NCBI GenBank assembly: GCA_963642995.1
Contig: CAVIIZ010000010.1
Coordinates: 1-39,956, forward strand
Length of the DNA stretch: 39,956 bases
Origin: CAVAWX01 sp963642995
GTDB lineage: Bacteria > Actinomycetota > Coriobacteriia > Coriobacteriales > QAMH01
Direction: 5' to 3'
The notes below the pieces were generated by a model that saw only the letters and a list, made by a program, of their open reading frames with translations, did no database searches and was not told the DNA's origin. Numbering within the stretch: the first letter of the stretch is position 1; each line of letters begins with the position of its first letter. Below, in pieces: positions 8,368-18,125 of this stretch. The translations under genes were made by a program, and so were the position numbers.

Positions 8368-11300
8368 ATGGCGAAAGGCGGGGGCGGTATGGACGACGGG
8401 GCGCTGCTCGAGGTTTTCGATGGATACGACGTGGTGTTGTGCGATACGGTGCGCGCGGCGGATGCGCTGAACAGGCGGGTCGCCTCCCTGCGTGAAGGCG
8501 GCGCGTTCGGGACGGTCGCGACGAGCTTTTCCTCGTGGCTGCGCGGCGTGTGGGCGCTGGCAGGAGACGGCCGCGCCTTTGCCGACCCCGTGGCGGAGAT
8601 GCTCGTGATGGAGGCCGTGCTGCAACGCATGGACCTGCAGCACGTGCGCTGCGCCCCGCATCTCGCCTCCGCGCTCGCCGGGTGCGTGCGGCGCGGCGCG
8701 GGGGTGGTCGCCTTCGACCGGGCGGTGGCGCAGGCGGGAGCCGAACGCCGTCTGGGATGCGCGCGCAGATCGAGGCCCGCGGCCGCCGGGCAGGATGCGA
8801 ACGCCGCGCGTGCACGAGGTGGGAGCGCCGGCCCGGACGGGGGCAATGCGTCTTCCGCGTGCGCGGCCGCCCTTGCCATGGGCATCGCGGCAACAGGCGA
8901 CGACGCGCGTTTCGCATCCCCTTTCACCATGCCGCCTTCCCTGGGCAAAGCGGAGCGCGAGCTGCTCGACGTGTTCGCGGAGCACCTGCGCGTCCTCGCC
9001 TCGGACGGTGTGGGCCTCGTGGAACCCGGCCACGCGATGGCGATGCTGTCTTGCGTGCCCGAGCTCTCCTTTCCGCGCCCGCTTTCCGTGTGCATAGCAG
9101 GCGATGCGCCCCGCACGCCCGCCGAGCAGGAGTTCTGGCAGCGTCTGGACGGGCGCGTCTCGTGCGTGCAGCTGCATGAAGACGGCCTCTTCCATCCCGT
9201 GTGCGACATGCCCGGCGCCGAGGCCGGCGCGTCTGGGGAGGGTGCGGCGGCGTCCGGGGAGGACGGTGCGGGGCAAGGCGGCGGGAAGCCTTTGGGGCTC
9301 GTGCGCCCGCCGGAAGGCACCTGCGTGCGCTTCGCGTTTCCCGCCGGCCGCTACGCGCAGGTCCCGCTCGTGGCCGACATCGTCTCCGAGTTGCTCGGCC
9401 GCCGCGCAGACGGCGCCTCGGCGCAAGACGGCGGCGCGCCGCGGAGAGCCGACGGCGCCGCGCAAGGCGATGCTGCGGCGCAAGACGTCGGCGTCGCGCG
9501 GGACACGCCGCCTCTGCCCGCGCCCGGTGCGTCCGCGTCCTTGCCGCAGAACAGCCGCGTGATCGTTTCGTCGGCAGACCCGCTCGCCCTCTACGACGGC
9601 CTTGCCCAGGCCCTGGCCTCGCGCGATGTCTCCTGCGCCGTCGCGGGGGAGAGGCCGTTTGGGGACACGGCTTTCGGGCGGGCCTACATCGAGCTGGCCG
9701 AGTGCATCGCCTCGGGCTCGCTGCCCTGGGACAAAAGCCGGCTTGCAGACGTCCTCTACAGTCCCGTGCTCGGCATCGACCATGTGCACGTCTCGCGCAT
9801 CGACGCGCGTTTTCGCTCGGACAGGCTGCTGCGCCGCGAGGACGCCTTCTCGGAGCTGGCCCGGTCCTATCCGCGCTTCTCCTGCCTGCTCGACCTCGTG
9901 TCCCGCCCGGATGCGGACGTGTTTTCCCGCTTTTCCTCGCAGCTCGACGAGCTGCCCGGCGCGGGCGCCCTCTTTTTGGCGGAGCAGAAAAGCGCCCTGG
10001 GCGTCGTGCATGCGGCATGGTCGATTTCGCAGGTCTTGGACCGCGAGCTGGGACCTGCGCGTTTTCGTGCAGGCGCCGAAGGGGAAGGGGGCGCGGGCGC
10101 CGGCGAACTTGCCGATGCCGCCGTCCCCGCTTCCCGCGTCTTTTTATCCGAGAACGCGCTGAACGAGTTCTTGCGCCTGGCCGTGCCCGTGCGCTACGCA
10201 AACCGCCCGCCTGCGGCGCATATGCCGCCGGATGTGCTCGTCGAGAGCCTGGAGGACGCGGCGGGCGCGGGGCGTGCGGGATGCGAGGCGCTCGTCGTGT
10301 GCGATTTGGACAGCGAGAGCTATCCGATGACGAGCCGCGACGACGCGTCTTTGCTGCTGCTCGACAAGCTGGGCGTGCCTCGCGGGGAGGGGCGCCTGCA
10401 ACGCCAGCGCCGCATGTGGCGCGACCTCGTGGCCGTGCCCTCGCGCGACCTGGTCGTCGGGCGCACGCTCAACGACGTGAACGGCGAGCCCACCTACCCC
10501 TGCCCCATGCTCGAGGAGTTCACCGACCTCTACCGCGAGGACACGCGCACCGCCGACGACCTCCACCGGGTTTTCGCGATACCGCCCGTTTTGCAAGACG
10601 GGGTGAACGTGCCGGCCGGCGCCACGCCGCTTTTCAGCCGAGGCGAGGACGGCTTCATCGAAAACGTGGCGCCCGGGGTGCGGGTCGCCGGGCTGCAAGA
10701 CGCGCTGCAGCAGCGTCTGGAAGGCGCGGCGCTTGAGCAGATGCTGCGCAAGCTGCGCATGCCGCCGAGGTCGGAGTGGGAAGGCGACGCGCCCCCGGAG
10801 CCTGTCGCCGACGCGCCCCTGCGGCTGTCACCATCGCAGATAGAGGCCTATCTCGAATGCCCCTACAAGTGGTTTGCCACGCGGTGGATGAACATCGGCG
10901 TGCCCGACGAGGGCTTCGGCCCGCTTGAGAAGGGAGGCTTTGCCCACGAGGTGTTGCGCCGCACCTTCGAGCGGCTCGACGCCAAGATAGAGCCCGAGCT
11001 GGAAAGCGTCGCGCGTGCCTGCTCTTTTGCAATAGAGGCCATGCACGAGCTGCTCGCCGAATCCGCAGGCGCCGCACCCGCAGACGGCGCCGAAAACGGC
11101 AGGGCGCCTGCCAGACTCGCCCCCCTGCCGAACAGCAGCATCGAGCAAAGCCAGGTAGACGAGCTGTGCTCCGACATCGAGAGCGTGCTTTGCCACGAGC
11201 CGATCTTCTTGCAGTCGACGAGCTTCGCGCCCGCCGCGTTCGAGTTCTCGTTTTCCGACCTGGACGTGCGGTGGGGCGGCTGCCGCCTCGGCGGCGTCAT

Positions 11301-11937
11301 CGACCGCGTGGACGTGGACAGCGCGGGCAACGCCGTCATCGTGGACTACAAGGGCTCGCTTTCGTCTGCCTACGACCTGCCGAAGGCCAAGGCGTATCCC
11401 GGAAAGGGGCTGGCGGGACGCAAGGTGCAGGCGCTGCTCTACATGGCGGCGCTTTCGGGCTCGCCTGCCCTGCGCGAGGCCCTCTCCGCTGCCTGCGGCA
11501 AGAAGGTCAGGCGCGTCATAGGCGCCCTCTACCTGTCCTACAGGCACGACCCGGGCAAGCCGCGCGTGCGGGGGGCGTTGGCAAAAGAGGTCGAGGAGTC
11601 GTGCTCGGGCAACGTCGGCGACGCCGTCTTGGACTACATCGACTCTGTCGCCGGACGCGTGGGCCTCGCGGCGTCTTCGGCCTTCTCGCCTTCGGCAAGC
11701 GTGCTCCAGCTCGTCTTGCCCACGGCGAGCAGCACCATGCCGTGCTATCCCCTGGAGCCGGCAGGCGGCGCGGACGCAGGCGGCCCCACGTTGTCGCAAG
11801 TGCTTTGCGATTTGGAGGAGATGGTGCGCACGCAGGTGGTTGCGCGCATCGAGGAGGGCTATGTCGCGGCGGAGCCGAGCGGCAAGGACGCGTGCAAGTT
11901 CTGCCCTGTCGCCGCATGTGCAAGGAGGATGTCATGA
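8368..11937 (+). CDS. addB: AddB-type helicase/nuclease subunit
   Basis: 1189 residues from the ATG at 8368. Second subunit of the AddAB (RecBCD-like) complex that resects DNA double-strand ends for recombination. The N-terminal region aligns with inactive-helicase AddB folds; no GxGKT Walker A is seen. The nuclease domain near the C-terminus has GGVIDRVDV then VIVDYKG (PD-(D/E)xK). Four cysteines fit the AddB iron-sulphur staple: C831 in LECPYKW, then C1176, C1179 and C1184 in CKFCPVAAC. Two Ala/Gly/Asp-rich low-complexity inserts are present (about residues 285-310 and 350-395). The start at 8368 is chosen because the predicted transcript begins near 8335; the ATG at 8389 is an alternative. 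It overlaps addA by ATGA. Confidence 0.88.
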   Translation: MAKGGGGMDDGALLEVFDGYDVVLCDTVRAADALNRRVASLREGGAFGTVATSFSSWLRGVWALAGDGRAFADPVAEMLVMEAVLQRMDLQHVRCAPHLASALAGCVRRGAGVVAFDRAVAQAGAERRLGCARRSRPAAAGQDANAARARGGSAGPDGGNASSACAAALAMGIAATGDDARFASPFTMPPSLGKAERELLDVFAEHLRVLASDGVGLVEPGHAMAMLSCVPELSFPRPLSVCIAGDAPRTPAEQEFWQRLDGRVSCVQLHEDGLFHPVCDMPGAEAGASGEGAAASGEDGAGQGGGKPLGLVRPPEGTCVRFAFPAGRYAQVPLVADIVSELLGRRADGASAQDGGAPRRADGAAQGDAAAQDVGVARDTPPLPAPGASASLPQNSRVIVSSADPLALYDGLAQALASRDVSCAVAGERPFGDTAFGRAYIELAECIASGSLPWDKSRLADVLYSPVLGIDHVHVSRIDARFRSDRLLRREDAFSELARSYPRFSCLLDLVSRPDADVFSRFSSQLDELPGAGALFLAEQKSALGVVHAAWSISQVLDRELGPARFRAGAEGEGGAGAGELADAAVPASRVFLSENALNEFLRLAVPVRYANRPPAAHMPPDVLVESLEDAAGAGRAGCEALVVCDLDSESYPMTSRDDASLLLLDKLGVPRGEGRLQRQRRMWRDLVAVPSRDLVVGRTLNDVNGEPTYPCPMLEEFTDLYREDTRTADDLHRVFAIPPVLQDGVNVPAGATPLFSRGEDGFIENVAPGVRVAGLQDALQQRLEGAALEQMLRKLRMPPRSEWEGDAPPEPVADAPLRLSPSQIEAYLECPYKWFATRWMNIGVPDEGFGPLEKGGFAHEVLRRTFERLDAKIEPELESVARACSFAIEAMHELLAESAGAAPADGAENGRAPARLAPLPNSSIEQSQVDELCSDIESVLCHEPIFLQSTSFAPAAFEFSFSDLDVRWGGCRLGGVIDRVDVDSAGNAVIVDYKGSLSSAYDLPKAKAYPGKGLAGRKVQALLYMAALSGSPALREALSAACGKKVRRVIGALYLSYRHDPGKPRVRGALAKEVEESCSGNVGDAVLDYIDSVAGRVGLAASSAFSPSASVLQLVLPTASSTMPCYPLEPAGGADAGGPTLSQVLCDLEEMVRTQVVARIEEGYVAAEPSGKDACKFCPVAACARRMS

Positions 11938-14900
11938 GCTTTTCGGACTTGAAAGGCGGCCAGGTCGCCTGCGCGAAGACCTTCGACCGCTCGATCGCCG
12001 TCATCGCCGGCGCAGGCTCCGGCAAGACCTTCACCTTGCGCGAGCGCGTGGCAAAGGCCTTCGACGAGCATCAAGAAGACGGGCAGACAGGGCCTGTCGT
12101 CACCGATATCGGGCAGGTCATGGCCATCACCTTCACCGAGAAGGCCGCCGCCGAGCTGCGCAGTCGCATCAAGGCGGCGCTGCGCGAGACAGCAAGGCCC
12201 GACCAGGCGGTGCTCGTAGACGACGCGTGGATCGGCACCATCCACGGCGTCTGCTCGCGCATATTGCGCGAAAACGCCTTCGAGCTGGGGCTGGACCCCG
12301 ATTTCCAGATCGTCCCCGACGACGAGTGGGAGGCCTTGCGGCGGCGGGCCGTCGAGGACGCCATGTCGGGGATATCGGTTTCCCCCGATGCGGTGAAGGC
12401 GCTGTTCATCGAGTACAGGCCGGGCAACGTGGTCGCGAGCATCGAGGCCCTGATGGACCTGGCGGCGCAAAGCCCGAACGGGTTTGCCGACATCGTCGCC
12501 ACGCCGGCGCCCGAGCTGCGCCACCTGCAACAGCAGGTCGAAGACGCCCTCGGGCAGCGCAGCCGCGTCGCGCTGCCCCCGTTGCCGAACATGGGCGCAG
12601 ATGCGCTCTCGGAGCTGCACGCGTGGCACGAGGCCGTCTGCGCGCTGATGGACGAGGCGCTCTATGGCGGGGTGGCCGCCGAGGGCGCGGGCGACGGGCG
12701 CGGACGCGGCAAGACCTGTCCCATCCCCGTCCAGCTGCACCTCGAGCTCGAGCTCGCGCTCGTCTGGCCGTTCCAAAGCATCCTGCTCTCTTTGGCGGCA
12801 GACGCCGTGCGGCGCTTCGACGAGCTGAAATCCGCACGTGGCCAGCTCGACCAAGACGACCTGCTCTCGAAGGCGGCCGCAGCGCTCGAGCGTCCCGAGG
12901 TCGCGGCGCGCTACGAGGACCGCTTCGGCCTCGTCATGGTCGACGAGTTCCAAGACACCGACCCGCTGCAGCTGGCCATCATCTCGCGGCTCAGCGGGCC
13001 GGGCAACCGCCGCCTGTGCGTCGTGGGCGACCCGCAGCAAAGCGTCTACCGTTTCCGCGGCGCGGATGTGAGCACCTACAACCGCCACGTGGGCGCCTTG
13101 CCCGAGCGCAGCAAGATAGCGCTCGACGACAACTACCGCAGCCATGCGGACATACTCGCCTTCACCGATTTGGTGTTCACCGACGCGGCGGGCAGGCCCG
13201 TCGGCGCCTACCAGCGCCTGAACGCCCGGCGCGACGAGTCGAGGAAGCACTACGACGAGGCTGTGGAAGGCCCGCGCGTGAGCATCCTGGATGTGCGCTA
13301 CCCCTATGGGGGCAAGACGGCGGCGGTGCGCCGCCACGCCGAGCTCGTCGCACAGCGCTTCGAGAGCATCCACGAGGCGGGAGGGCGCAGCTACGGCGAC
13401 ATGGCCATCCTCCTCGGCGCCATGACCAACGTGGGGGAGTACGCCGCCGCGCTCCAGCGGCGCGGCATCCCCTGCGTCGTGGCGAAAGGCTCGGTGCTCT
13501 CGCAGATGCCCGAGGCCAAAGGCGTCGTCCTGCTCGCCCGCGCCATAGCCAGCCGCGAAGACGCGGAAGCGGCCTTCAGCGTGGAGGAAAGCGAGTTCTT
13601 CGGTCTTTCCCCGGCGGATTTCGTGCAGATGAAAGCCGCCGGGCGCGGCGATGGCAAAGCCGGAGGCAGCGCAGGCGACGGCGTCGGGCGCGTCGGTGAT
13701 GCCGCCGGCAGCGACGATGGCCCCGGTGCCGGCGACGGAGAGCATGGTGAGGGCTGCGGGCTGTCCGAGAGGGCGCGTGCGGCACGGCGTGTGATCGCGC
13801 GGGCGAGGCGGCGCATCGGAACCGTGGCGCTGTCGAAGCTGCTCGTCGAGGTCTTGCACGAGTCGGGGTGGGTCTCGCGTCTGGAGGCGCAGGCCGAATC
13901 CGACCCCGGGCGCCGTGCGGAAAACCATGCGAAACTCGCCAACGCGCTGAAGGTGGTGCGCATGGCCGAAGACATCGAGGCGCAGCGCTGCAGCGACGCC
14001 GCGAGCGTGGCGGCCGTCCTCGCGCAGCGCATGGAGGTCTTGCGCGAGCCGCCAGGCGCGCTTTCGGCAAAAGACAGCAACTTCGTGCGCATCATGACGA
14101 TCCACGCTTCGAAGGGGCTGCAGTTCCCCATCGTCGCCGTGGCCGAGTTCGACGGCAACGGCGGCAACGGCGGCTCGTCGCGCATCGTCTCCGAGCGCAT
14201 GGCAGACGACGCGGGCAAGGTGTGGCAATGCGCCGTCCTCGACCCGAAGGCGTCTGCCGACAGATTCGAGGGCTCGTCGTGGAAGTGCCGTTCCGCGGCC
14301 AACATGCTCGCCTTGACCGCAAGCGAGCAGGAGCCGATTTCCGAGGAGCGCGCGCGGCGCCACATCTGGCCGGACGACGGCCGGGTGCCGGATGCGGCGA
14401 GGTTTCGCGCGGCGCTTGTCGCCTATGGGCAGGCGGCCGATGCCGCCGAGCTGGAACGCAAGCTCTACGTCGCCTTCACGCGCGCCGAAGAGGCCCTTGT
14501 CGTGTGCACGAAGGCGATGGTGAAGAAGGACGGCGAGGTATCGGTGCCGGCGGGAGTGCAGTCGCGCATAGCCGAGCGCGAGGCCGAGATCGCCGCGCGT
14601 TGGGAGTACCGCCACGACGATGTCGGGGCAGAAAAACCCGACGGGCGGGAAAGCGGGGGGCAAGCAGGCGGGCAAAACGGCTCAGACGGCGAAGGCGCCG
14701 GGACGGACGGCAAGCCCGATGCCGGCGCCGGCGACGCAAGTGCCGGGGAAGGTGGCGCCGGAGAGTTCCTCGTACCCTGCGAGCTGCCGCGCCGCCCGCG
14801 CATCGACTGGCCCTACCGGCCGGTGGAAAACGCCGACGTGTTCAGCGCGTCGTCGCTTGCCGCTCGCGAGGGCGCCGAGCAGCCGGATGCTGCTCGGCGC

Positions 14901-15737
14901 GTGGTGTCGCGGGATGCGAGGGGCCTGCATCGAGACGATGGCGAAGGCGACGGCCGCGCGGCTGCGCCGGATGCCGCCGCAGGGCATGGCGGTGCAGACG
15001 GCGTTTGCGGCAAGGCGTTGCGCGCGGCGGCAAACGTGCGCGGCGAGGCGCTGCACGCGTGCGCCCAATTCGCCGCCCTGCACGCCGCCGCGGGCGGCCC
15101 CATATGCACGCCGCCGCGAGACAGGCTGGAAGCCATCGCGCATGCGCACGGGCTGTCCTCGGAAGAAGACGTCGCCGAGCTTGCCGCGCGCATGGACGCG
15201 TGGACGGGCAGCGAGGCGGCCGAGAAGGTCCGCGCGTTCGCGCACCTGCGCTGCGAGGAGCCGTTTTTCATCTGCCTGGACGGCGAGGGCGGCAAAGACG
15301 GAGGCTCTGCCCCCTATCTGCGTGGATTCATCGACCTGCTCGCCTACGACGAGCCCGGGCGCGGGCGCGCGCAGGTGGTGGACTACAAGACGGGCTATCT
15401 GGACATGCCGGCTTGCGGGCGCGCGGAGCACTTCGCCATGCAGGCGCGCTGTTATGCCCTGGCCGTGCTTTCCCAGGGGTTTTCTCGTGTGGAGCTGTCC
15501 TTCGTCTTCCTCGACGATGCAAACGGCGCGGGCGATCCGCAGACGGTGACGTTCGGGCCGTTCACCGCGCAAGTTGAAGACGACACGGCACGCGATGCGG
15601 ACGGCGCGCCCTGCACGCGCGCGTGGCTGTGCGCCAAGCTGCGCGAGAGCATCGCCGGTGCGGCCGGCGCTGCAAACGCAGACGCCGCAGGCGCCGCCGC
15701 CCCGCTTTTGCACGGAGGCGACGGGGGCGATGTGTGA
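11934..15737 (+). CDS. addA: AddA-type UvrD/Rep helicase-nuclease
   Basis: 1267 residues. Motor and nuclease subunit of AddAB, which unwinds and degrades DNA ends before RecA loading. The Q-motif glutamine is Q10; Walker A is AGAGSGKT (25-32); helicase motifs continue with AITFTEKAAAEL, GTIHGVCSRIL, VDEFQDTDPLQ, VGDPQQSVYRFRGAD and IHASKGLQFPIV. A C-terminal PD-(D/E)xK nuclease has GFIDLLAYDE and VVDYKTG (about 1130-1152). Gly/Asp/Ala-rich low-complexity inserts occur near 570-610 and 895-940. The ATG overlaps the addB stop (ATGA) and has AAGGAGGA just upstream, so translation is coupled. Confidence 0.93.
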   Translation: MSFSDLKGGQVACAKTFDRSIAVIAGAGSGKTFTLRERVAKAFDEHQEDGQTGPVVTDIGQVMAITFTEKAAAELRSRIKAALRETARPDQAVLVDDAWIGTIHGVCSRILRENAFELGLDPDFQIVPDDEWEALRRRAVEDAMSGISVSPDAVKALFIEYRPGNVVASIEALMDLAAQSPNGFADIVATPAPELRHLQQQVEDALGQRSRVALPPLPNMGADALSELHAWHEAVCALMDEALYGGVAAEGAGDGRGRGKTCPIPVQLHLELELALVWPFQSILLSLAADAVRRFDELKSARGQLDQDDLLSKAAAALERPEVAARYEDRFGLVMVDEFQDTDPLQLAIISRLSGPGNRRLCVVGDPQQSVYRFRGADVSTYNRHVGALPERSKIALDDNYRSHADILAFTDLVFTDAAGRPVGAYQRLNARRDESRKHYDEAVEGPRVSILDVRYPYGGKTAAVRRHAELVAQRFESIHEAGGRSYGDMAILLGAMTNVGEYAAALQRRGIPCVVAKGSVLSQMPEAKGVVLLARAIASREDAEAAFSVEESEFFGLSPADFVQMKAAGRGDGKAGGSAGDGVGRVGDAAGSDDGPGAGDGEHGEGCGLSERARAARRVIARARRRIGTVALSKLLVEVLHESGWVSRLEAQAESDPGRRAENHAKLANALKVVRMAEDIEAQRCSDAASVAAVLAQRMEVLREPPGALSAKDSNFVRIMTIHASKGLQFPIVAVAEFDGNGGNGGSSRIVSERMADDAGKVWQCAVLDPKASADRFEGSSWKCRSAANMLALTASEQEPISEERARRHIWPDDGRVPDAARFRAALVAYGQAADAAELERKLYVAFTRAEEALVVCTKAMVKKDGEVSVPAGVQSRIAEREAEIAARWEYRHDDVGAEKPDGRESGGQAGGQNGSDGEGAGTDGKPDAGAGDASAGEGGAGEFLVPCELPRRPRIDWPYRPVENADVFSASSLAAREGAEQPDAARRVVSRDARGLHRDDGEGDGRAAAPDAAAGHGGADGVCGKALRAAANVRGEALHACAQFAALHAAAGGPICTPPRDRLEAIAHAHGLSSEEDVAELAARMDAWTGSEAAEKVRAFAHLRCEEPFFICLDGEGGKDGGSAPYLRGFIDLLAYDEPGRGRAQVVDYKTGYLDMPACGRAEHFAMQARCYALAVLSQGFSRVELSFVFLDDANGAGDPQTVTFGPFTAQVEDDTARDADGAPCTRAWLCAKLRESIAGAAGAANADAAGAAAPLLHGGDGGDV

Positions 15738-15797
15738 TTTTGCCGAAACGTTGCCGAAGAATGCACGATAATCCAAGGCTTTTTCAGGCAGGCACGC

Positions 15798-15803
15798 TAC
15801 TAT
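15798..15803 (+). promoter_or_regulatory. Possible -10 (TACTAT) of a near-leaderless gene
   Basis: TACTAT lies 10 bases before the DnaJ-domain ATG at 15814, predicting a 5' leader of about four bases. No Shine-Dalgarno is present. No convincing -35 is visible. Confidence 0.35.
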
Positions 15804-15813
15804 ACGGGACACG

Positions 15814-16503
15814 ATGACGCAGACCGATCCCTACAAAGTACTCGGGCTCAGCGCGGGCGCCTCCAAAGAAGAGGTGACCCGCGCCTATCGCAAGCTCGCG
15901 AAAAAGTACCACCCCGACCTCAACCCGGGGGACGCGACCGCGGCAAAGAAGATGGCCGAGGTCAACGCCGCCTACGATTCCATCGTGAACGGCACCCCGT
16001 ACGGCCCGCGTGCATCCGCCGCAAGGCCCAACCCCACGGGCAGCCCCCGCACCCAGACGCGCACGACCTCCTCGGCGCCGGGCGGCAGCAGGCAGCAGCA
16101 AGGCGGCGGGGCATACGGCCCGTTTGCCGGCTACGACTTCGACGAGCGGGCGGCCGGCGGCTCCGGGCAGGGCGGCGCCGGCGCGACCAACCCCTTCGAG
16201 GAGATGTTTCGCCAATGGGCCCGCCAGGCGCAAGGCCAGCAGCAAGAGGGTTGGCAGCAGCAACAGCAGCAGGCCTGGCAGCAGCGCCGCCAGCAGGCCC
16301 AAAACCAGACGAGCGGCTGCCTGAAGGCCGTCCTCATCATCATCGCGATAAACCTGGTCATCAACTTGCTGCTGGGCGGGTGCTCGGCGCTGCGCTACGG
16401 CATACTCTCCGGCGCCTCGAACTCGAGTTCCGGCAGTTCGGCCACCCAATCCACGCAGACCACCCAAAATTCCCGGGTTTCATACGGCATCTCGGACGCC
16501 TGA
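15814..16503 (+). CDS. Membrane-anchored DnaJ-domain protein
   Basis: 229 residues. An N-terminal J-domain (about 5-66) starts DPYKVLGLSAGASKEEVTRAYRKLAKKYHPD, with the HPD tripeptide at 33-35 that stimulates DnaK ATPase. A Gly/Ser/Gln-rich linker (about 70-165, with runs of Gln) follows, then one transmembrane helix (about 170-190, LKAVLIIIAINLVINLL) and a short Ser/Thr-rich tail. There is no zinc-finger or client-binding domain, so it is a DnaJ-like co-chaperone that would bring DnaK to the membrane, not DnaJ itself. It follows addA after 76 bases that include a possible own promoter. Confidence 0.85.
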   Translation: MTQTDPYKVLGLSAGASKEEVTRAYRKLAKKYHPDLNPGDATAAKKMAEVNAAYDSIVNGTPYGPRASAARPNPTGSPRTQTRTTSSAPGGSRQQQGGGAYGPFAGYDFDERAAGGSGQGGAGATNPFEEMFRQWARQAQGQQQEGWQQQQQQAWQQRRQQAQNQTSGCLKAVLIIIAINLVINLLLGGCSALRYGILSGASNSSSGSSATQSTQTTQNSRVSYGISDA

Positions 16504-16653
16504 CGCCTCGTCGCCTGCCCCGGCCCTTTCGTCCGTTTTCGCTTGCGTCCGCCGCTTTCACCCGGCGCGGCACGCGTGCCGCATACCCGCAGGCGCATGC
16601 TTTGGAGTACCATGCACATCCATCGGGAAAACTGTCGTGGAACGGGAAAGAAC

Positions 16654-18108
16654 ATGGTGAAAAGCGCTTTGGGAGCAACGAGGGGCGGCAAGAAGACAGC
16701 CGGCATCGTCGTCGCAGTCGTGGTCGTGGCCATCATCATCTTCGGCGGCGGCGCCTACCTGTTCACCCAGCTGTTCACCGGTCAGATACGCCAGGTGGGC
16801 CAGATGCAGACAATGCAGCTGACCGCCTCGAGCTATGCCCCGAAGGTGGAGGCGAGCGGCTCGTTTCGGGCGGCTTCCAGCTCGGCGGTCAGCCCCGAGG
16901 TGGACGGGACGGTAAACGACGTGAAGGTGAATGCCGGCGACGCGGTGAAGAAAGGCGACGTCCTCTTCACCATCGACAACGCGCAGATATCCCAAGAGGC
17001 CAATTCCGCGAAGGCGGCTTCCGACGAGGCGTCCGCCGCGCTCTCCACGGCAAACAGCGCCCTCGAGGCGGCTCAGGCGAAGCTGAAGACGGCGCAGGAG
17101 ACGCTCGACGCGGCAAAGGCGGCATCCGACAGGCGCGCCGCGGCCGGGGGCGGGCAGCAGGGCGATTCGACGCAGACCCGCTCTGCCGCGCGAACCGCAG
17201 CCCCCATAGTGCCCGTCACCTCGGCGTCCGGCAGCTCCTCGTCGTCTGGCCTGACGTCGTACGAGGCGGCGGTGAGCGACGCGCAATCCGAGGTGGACAA
17301 GGCGCAATCCCAGGCGGACACCGCGAAAAAGACGGCCGACGCGGCCAAGACCACCTACGAGACCGCGGCCGCGAGGGCCGAAAAGCTCACGGTCACGGCG
17401 CCGGCGGACGGCACGGTCGTGGATTTGAAGGTGCAAAAGGGCATGACCTCGCAGGCGGTGAACTCGCAGGGCGCCGCGCTGCAGATCGCCGACCTGTCCA
17501 CCCTGACCGCCGTCGTGACGGTGCCCGCCTCCCAGATCGCGACCATTTCCACGGGCTTGAAGGCCACCGTCACGTCCACCTCGCTGCCCGACCAGACGAT
17601 CGGCGCGACCGTCTCGAAGGTAGGCGATGCGCCCGTCGCGGCCGGCAGCTCCACGCAAGACGGCTCGAACGCGGGCAACGCAGCGGCCGCGAACTCGAAC
17701 GCCACCCAGACGAGCGCGGGCATGCAGGCCACGCAAAGCGCCGCAAGCGCCGCCTCCGGCTCGAATTCGAACTCGAACTCGGATTCCGCTTCCGGCTCGG
17801 GCCGGTCGTCGCAGGATTCCTCGACCAGCTACTACGAGGTCACCCTCACCTTGGAGAAGGCCGACAACGCGAAGGTGGGCATGGAAGTCTCCGCGGCCAT
17901 CGAGCTGAAGGAGTACAGCACCGTCTACTACGTGCCGCAAAAGGCGGTCTCGCAAAGCGGCAACTACTCTTATGTCGAGGTCGTCTACAACGACAACACG
18001 ACCAAGCAGCACCAGGTGCAGATCCTCGACACCTCAGACGACGGCCAGCTGATCATCCAGGGCAGCACCATCACCGAAGGCCAGCGCATACTCACCGACA
18101 TATCGTGA
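16654..18108 (+). CDS. HlyD/MacA-like membrane fusion (periplasmic adaptor) protein
   Basis: 484 residues. An N-terminal transmembrane helix (about 16-38, GIVVAVVVVAIIIFGGG) anchors an extracytoplasmic adaptor. A biotinyl-lipoyl half (SPEVDGTVNDVKVNAGDAVKKGDVLFTIDN) and its partner (LTVTAPADGTVVDLKVQKGMT) flank an Ala/Lys-rich coiled coil (about 110-250). A beta-barrel part follows, interrupted by a Ser/Asn/Ala-rich insert (about 330-390), then a membrane-proximal C-terminus. The ATG at 16654 has GGGAAAG upstream and places the helix directly at the N-terminus; the further-upstream ATG gives an unlikely leader. Such adaptors normally pair with an ABC or RND pump, but none is adjacent here. 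Confidence 0.85.
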   Translation: MVKSALGATRGGKKTAGIVVAVVVVAIIIFGGGAYLFTQLFTGQIRQVGQMQTMQLTASSYAPKVEASGSFRAASSSAVSPEVDGTVNDVKVNAGDAVKKGDVLFTIDNAQISQEANSAKAASDEASAALSTANSALEAAQAKLKTAQETLDAAKAASDRRAAAGGGQQGDSTQTRSAARTAAPIVPVTSASGSSSSSGLTSYEAAVSDAQSEVDKAQSQADTAKKTADAAKTTYETAAARAEKLTVTAPADGTVVDLKVQKGMTSQAVNSQGAALQIADLSTLTAVVTVPASQIATISTGLKATVTSTSLPDQTIGATVSKVGDAPVAAGSSTQDGSNAGNAAAANSNATQTSAGMQATQSAASAASGSNSNSNSDSASGSGRSSQDSSTSYYEVTLTLEKADNAKVGMEVSAAIELKEYSTVYYVPQKAVSQSGNYSYVEVVYNDNTTKQHQVQILDTSDDGQLIIQGSTITEGQRILTDIS

Positions 18109-18125
18109 ACGACAAGGCCGCGGAC

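Noticed and set aside
11166..11933. Extension of addA upstream into addB
   Set aside because: The overlap reads addB in another frame; AAGGAGGA and ATGA overlap fix the start at 11934.
16215..18125. Extension of the TsaB-TsaD frame upstream over the DnaJ and adaptor genes
   Set aside because: Arg/Gly-rich out-of-frame translation of well-supported genes; the TsaB motif starts just after 18126.
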